Part shown: positions 4,939 to 7,545 of the stretch, in pieces
Layout: each line of letters starts with the position of its first letter
Numbering within the stretch: the first letter of the stretch is position 1
Assembly (NCBI GenBank): GCA_030633225.1
Contig: DAOVTF010000089.1
Location: 1 to 7,545, forward strand
Reading direction: 5' to 3'
DNA: 7,545 bases
DNA from: Flavobacteriaceae bacterium
Lineage (GTDB): Bacteria; Bacteroidota; Bacteroidia; Flavobacteriales; Flavobacteriaceae
Made by a program: the position numbers and the translations under genes
Notes under the pieces: model-generated
The model's database searches: none
Told to the model about the DNA's origin: nothing
What the model saw: only the letters and a program-made list of their open reading frames with translations

Positions 4939-7545
4939 ATGTTAAGGAATCCATTGCCCGATTTAAAAACTCATGAATTCACGGATGTTCCTTTTAAAGA
5001 ATTAATGCAGAACACAATTCACAATGTATTAATTGTTTGTTCTAATTACGATTTTTATCTTTTAGAGGAAGATGGAAGAATGGATGAGCAAATATTTAAT
5101 GAATATACTGCATTAAATATGAGAAATCCTCCTAATTTTTTACATGCTTATACTACAAAAAAAGCACTTTTAAAATTAGAAAAGCATAAAGTTGATCTGG
5201 TAATTATTTGGCTTGATTCAAGTAAACGTGCTATAAATGTATCTAATGATGTAAAAAATATTTACTCAGAAACACCCATTGTTGCCTTAAGTCATTATCC
5301 TGAAGAGCTTCAAACGTATTTAAATAAAGAAGTAAAAAGAAATATTGATTTTGTTTTTCACTGGAATGGAAATGTCAATATTTTTATCGCTATTATAAAA
5401 TTGGTTGAAGATCGTATTAATGCCGAAAATGATATTCTAAATATTGGTGTAAAAGCTATTTTATTAGTGGAAGACTCTATTCGTTTTTATTCAAGATATA
5501 TTCCATTGATTTATAAAATTCTATTAAAACAAACCCAATCATTTATTTATGAAGGATTAAATGAACACCTAAAGATAATGTCTAAGAGAAGTAGACCAAA
5601 AGTTCTTTTAGCAACAACTTATGAAGAAGGAATCTATTTGTTTTATAAGTACAAAAAAAATCTTTTAGGTGTTATTTCAGATGTTACCTATTTTAGAAAG
5701 GGAGTTAAAGATAAAGAAGCGGGATTTAAATTTTTAAAATTCGTAAGAGAATATAATAGATATTTCCCGGTTTTAATTGAATCTTCTGATGCAAAGAACG
5801 AAGCAAAAGCCTTAGAATTAAAAGCTAAATTTTTACACAAAGATTCTGAAACTTTAGGATTAGATATAAAAAAATATATTACCAGATATTTTTCTTTTGG
5901 TGAATTTGAATTTTGGGATCCAAAAAAAATGGAAATTTCAAGACGAGCTAAAGATTTAAGAAGTTTTCAAAAGAACTTAGCTCAAGTACCTATTGAGTCA
6001 ATAGTTTATCATTCAAAAAGAAATGAATTTTCAAAATGGTTAGAGTCTAGAGCCCTTTTTCCTCTTGCCAAATTATTTGCACAGGTTGAATACGAAGATT
6101 TTGATGAAGAAAACCATCTTAGAGGCTTTTTAATAGATTCTGTAAATGCTTTTAGGCTATATAGATCAAGAGGAGTAATTTCAAAATTTGATAGAAATCA
6201 ATATGATGAGTATTTAGTGTTTTCTCGTATTGGTGAAGGAGCTCTTGGAGGTAAAGGTCGGGGTTTGGCATTTATAGACCAGTTTTTGAAACGTCACCGA
6301 GTAACCTATAAGTTTAAAGATATAAGTATATCCATTCCAAGAACAGTTGTGCTAAGTACTGATGTTTTTGATGAATTTATGGAGCAACATGATCTTTTGT
6401 CCTTTATAGCAGAAAAGCATGACGATTTAACTATTTTAAATAAATTTATTTCAAAACCTCTGCCCCAAGAAGCTTTTGAAGATATAAAAGTGTTTTTGAA
6501 TACTTTAAATTCACCTGTTGCTATTCGGTCTTCAAGTGTTTTTGAAGATTCTTTATATCAACCTTTTGCCGGAGTTTACGCTACTTATATGGTTCCTTCT
6601 GCAAGACTTGACAAATTATTAGAAATGGTTACTAATGCTATTAAATCAGTGATGGCTTCGACATTCTTTAAAAATAGCCGATCTTATATCAAAGCAACTT
6701 CGCATTCACTTGAAGAAAGTAAAATGGCTGTAATTCTTCAAGAAGTAATAGGGCATCAGTATGAAGACACTTATTATCCTAATATATCAGGAGTAGCAAG
6801 GTCAATAAATTTCTATCCAATAGGAGAAGAAAAATCTAAAGAGGGTATAGCGAATATTGCTTTAGGTTTAGGTGAGATAATTGTTGAAGGAGGTCGTACA
6901 TTGCGATTTTCGCCATATCATCCAAAAAAAATATTACAATTAACTTCAACAGGGTCAACGTTAAAAGAGACACAAAAATATTTTTATGGTCTTGATATTG
7001 ACCCTAAAAGTTATAAAGTTTCAACAAGTGAGGATGTAAATAAAAAGAAATTAAATTTGAGACAGGCAAAAGCCCATAAATCATTAAAATTTGTAGCTTC
7101 AACTTATGACCTTCAAAGTAATAGAATTCGCCCTGGTGTTTTTCACGATGGTGCTCGAGTAATTACTTTTGAAAATATATTAAAATATGATTCTTTCCCT
7201 TTAGCAGAAATTCTTAAAGACCTTTTAAAAATTGGTCAAAAAGAAATTGGGAGTCCTATTGAAATGGAATTTGCGGTGAAACTTGATGTAGCAAAAGACG
7301 AACCAAAAGTTTTTAGCTTTCTTCAAATTAGACCTATTGTTATAAACAATGATTCGAAATATTTAATTCCAGAAGATATGGATACTTCTGATACAATTGT
7401 TTATGCTGAGTCAGCTTTAGGTAATGGAAGGTATGATAATATATGTGATTTTGTGTATGTAAAGCCCGACGTTTTTGACGCATCAAAAACTCTTGATATT
7501 GCTACTTCAATTGAAAAATTAAACAAAGTTTTTGAAAAGAACTCT
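4939..7545 (+). CDS. Tandem receiver-like domains fused to a PEP synthase/PPDK-type nucleotide-binding domain (C-terminus outside window)
   Basis: The frame stays open for 869 codons to the right edge. An in-frame TAG at 4900-4902 with no earlier ATG fixes the start. Residues about 28-160 look like a response-regulator receiver fold but lack key residues: the acidic pair is replaced by Ser35/Asn36, the phospho-Asp region reads DLVIIWLD (86-93), and His/Trp (141-142) stand where Lys is expected. Residues about 172-312 form a second receiver that appears intact: Glu178-Asp179, Asp248 (VISDVTY), Ser282 and Lys301 (FLHKDS). A charged helical linker follows, including RNEFSKWLESR (361-371). Residues about 427-802 match the PPDK_N ATP-grasp domain of PEP synthase: GALGGKGRGLAF (434-445), AIRSSSVFED (528-537), FAGVYATY (543-550), VILQEVI (598-604), SGVARSINFY (617-626), LGLGEIIVEGG (642-652), IEMEFAV (774-780) and LQIRP (795-799). 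A phosphohistidine domain is not seen in the visible part. ATP or GTP binding controlled by receiver phosphorylation is inferred. I recognise the type as a Bacteroidota PEP/pyruvate-binding-domain protein but know no proven reaction for it. Confidence 0.85.
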   Translation, partial: MLRNPLPDLKTHEFTDVPFKELMQNTIHNVLIVCSNYDFYLLEEDGRMDEQIFNEYTALNMRNPPNFLHAYTTKKALLKLEKHKVDLVIIWLDSSKRAINVSNDVKNIYSETPIVALSHYPEELQTYLNKEVKRNIDFVFHWNGNVNIFIAIIKLVEDRINAENDILNIGVKAILLVEDSIRFYSRYIPLIYKILLKQTQSFIYEGLNEHLKIMSKRSRPKVLLATTYEEGIYLFYKYKKNLLGVISDVTYFRKGVKDKEAGFKFLKFVREYNRYFPVLIESSDAKNEAKALELKAKFLHKDSETLGLDIKKYITRYFSFGEFEFWDPKKMEISRRAKDLRSFQKNLAQVPIESIVYHSKRNEFSKWLESRALFPLAKLFAQVEYEDFDEENHLRGFLIDSVNAFRLYRSRGVISKFDRNQYDEYLVFSRIGEGALGGKGRGLAFIDQFLKRHRVTYKFKDISISIPRTVVLSTDVFDEFMEQHDLLSFIAEKHDDLTILNKFISKPLPQEAFEDIKVFLNTLNSPVAIRSSSVFEDSLYQPFAGVYATYMVPSARLDKLLEMVTNAIKSVMASTFFKNSRSYIKATSHSLEESKMAVILQEVIGHQYEDTYYPNISGVARSINFYPIGEEKSKEGIANIALGLGEIIVEGGRTLRFSPYHPKKILQLTSTGSTLKETQKYFYGLDIDPKSYKVSTSEDVNKKKLNLRQAKAHKSLKFVASTYDLQSNRIRPGVFHDGARVITFENILKYDSFPLAEILKDLLKIGQKEIGSPIEMEFAVKLDVAKDEPKVFSFLQIRPIVINNDSKYLIPEDMDTSDTIVYAESALGNGRYDNICDFVYVKPDVFDASKTLDIATSIEKLNKVFEKNS

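Overview
The window is AT-rich DNA that most resembles a member of the Bacteroidota, probably Flavobacteriales. The reasons are a 390-residue PurM of the form I associate with that phylum, an N-terminal fragment resembling the flavobacterial membrane family DUF5687, an uncharacterised-looking receiver/PEP-synthase hybrid, exact matches to the phylum's -7 promoter element (TAnnTTTG) upstream of two genes, and starts without a Shine-Dalgarno sequence, preceded instead by A/T-rich leaders. This assignment is from recognition, not from a search.

Layout, left to right. Bases 1-393 (minus) hold the first 131 residues of a multi-pass membrane protein that runs off the left edge. Bases 394-548 are non-coding and contain a 15-bp palindrome and a 7-bp-period repeat. 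Bases 549-3195 (minus) are a tightly packed three-gene unit transcribed pheS -> small aspartic protease -> purM, with gaps of only 3 and 1 nt. Bases 3196-3402 are a divergent promoter region serving pheS and gdhA. Bases 3403-4746 (plus) encode NADP-type glutamate dehydrogenase, followed by a strong intrinsic terminator (4768-4803). Bases 4747-4938 are otherwise non-coding. From 4939 to the right edge (plus) a large open frame (869 residues visible, no stop reached) encodes two response-regulator receiver-like domains, a helical linker and a PEP-synthase/PPDK-type nucleotide-binding domain.

Most of the genes are core metabolism: tRNA charging with phenylalanine, the fifth step of purine synthesis, and ammonium assimilation into glutamate. 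The pheS unit and gdhA diverge from one intergenic region, each with its own -7 element. The two least ordinary items are the retropepsin-like protease inserted between two housekeeping genes, and the receiver-receiver-PPDK_N protein, which looks like a signalling-controlled nucleotide-binding or phosphotransfer enzyme. In the latter the first receiver lacks the phosphorylation residues and the second appears to keep them all. I saw no CRISPR array, tRNA, rRNA, insertion sequence or phage gene.
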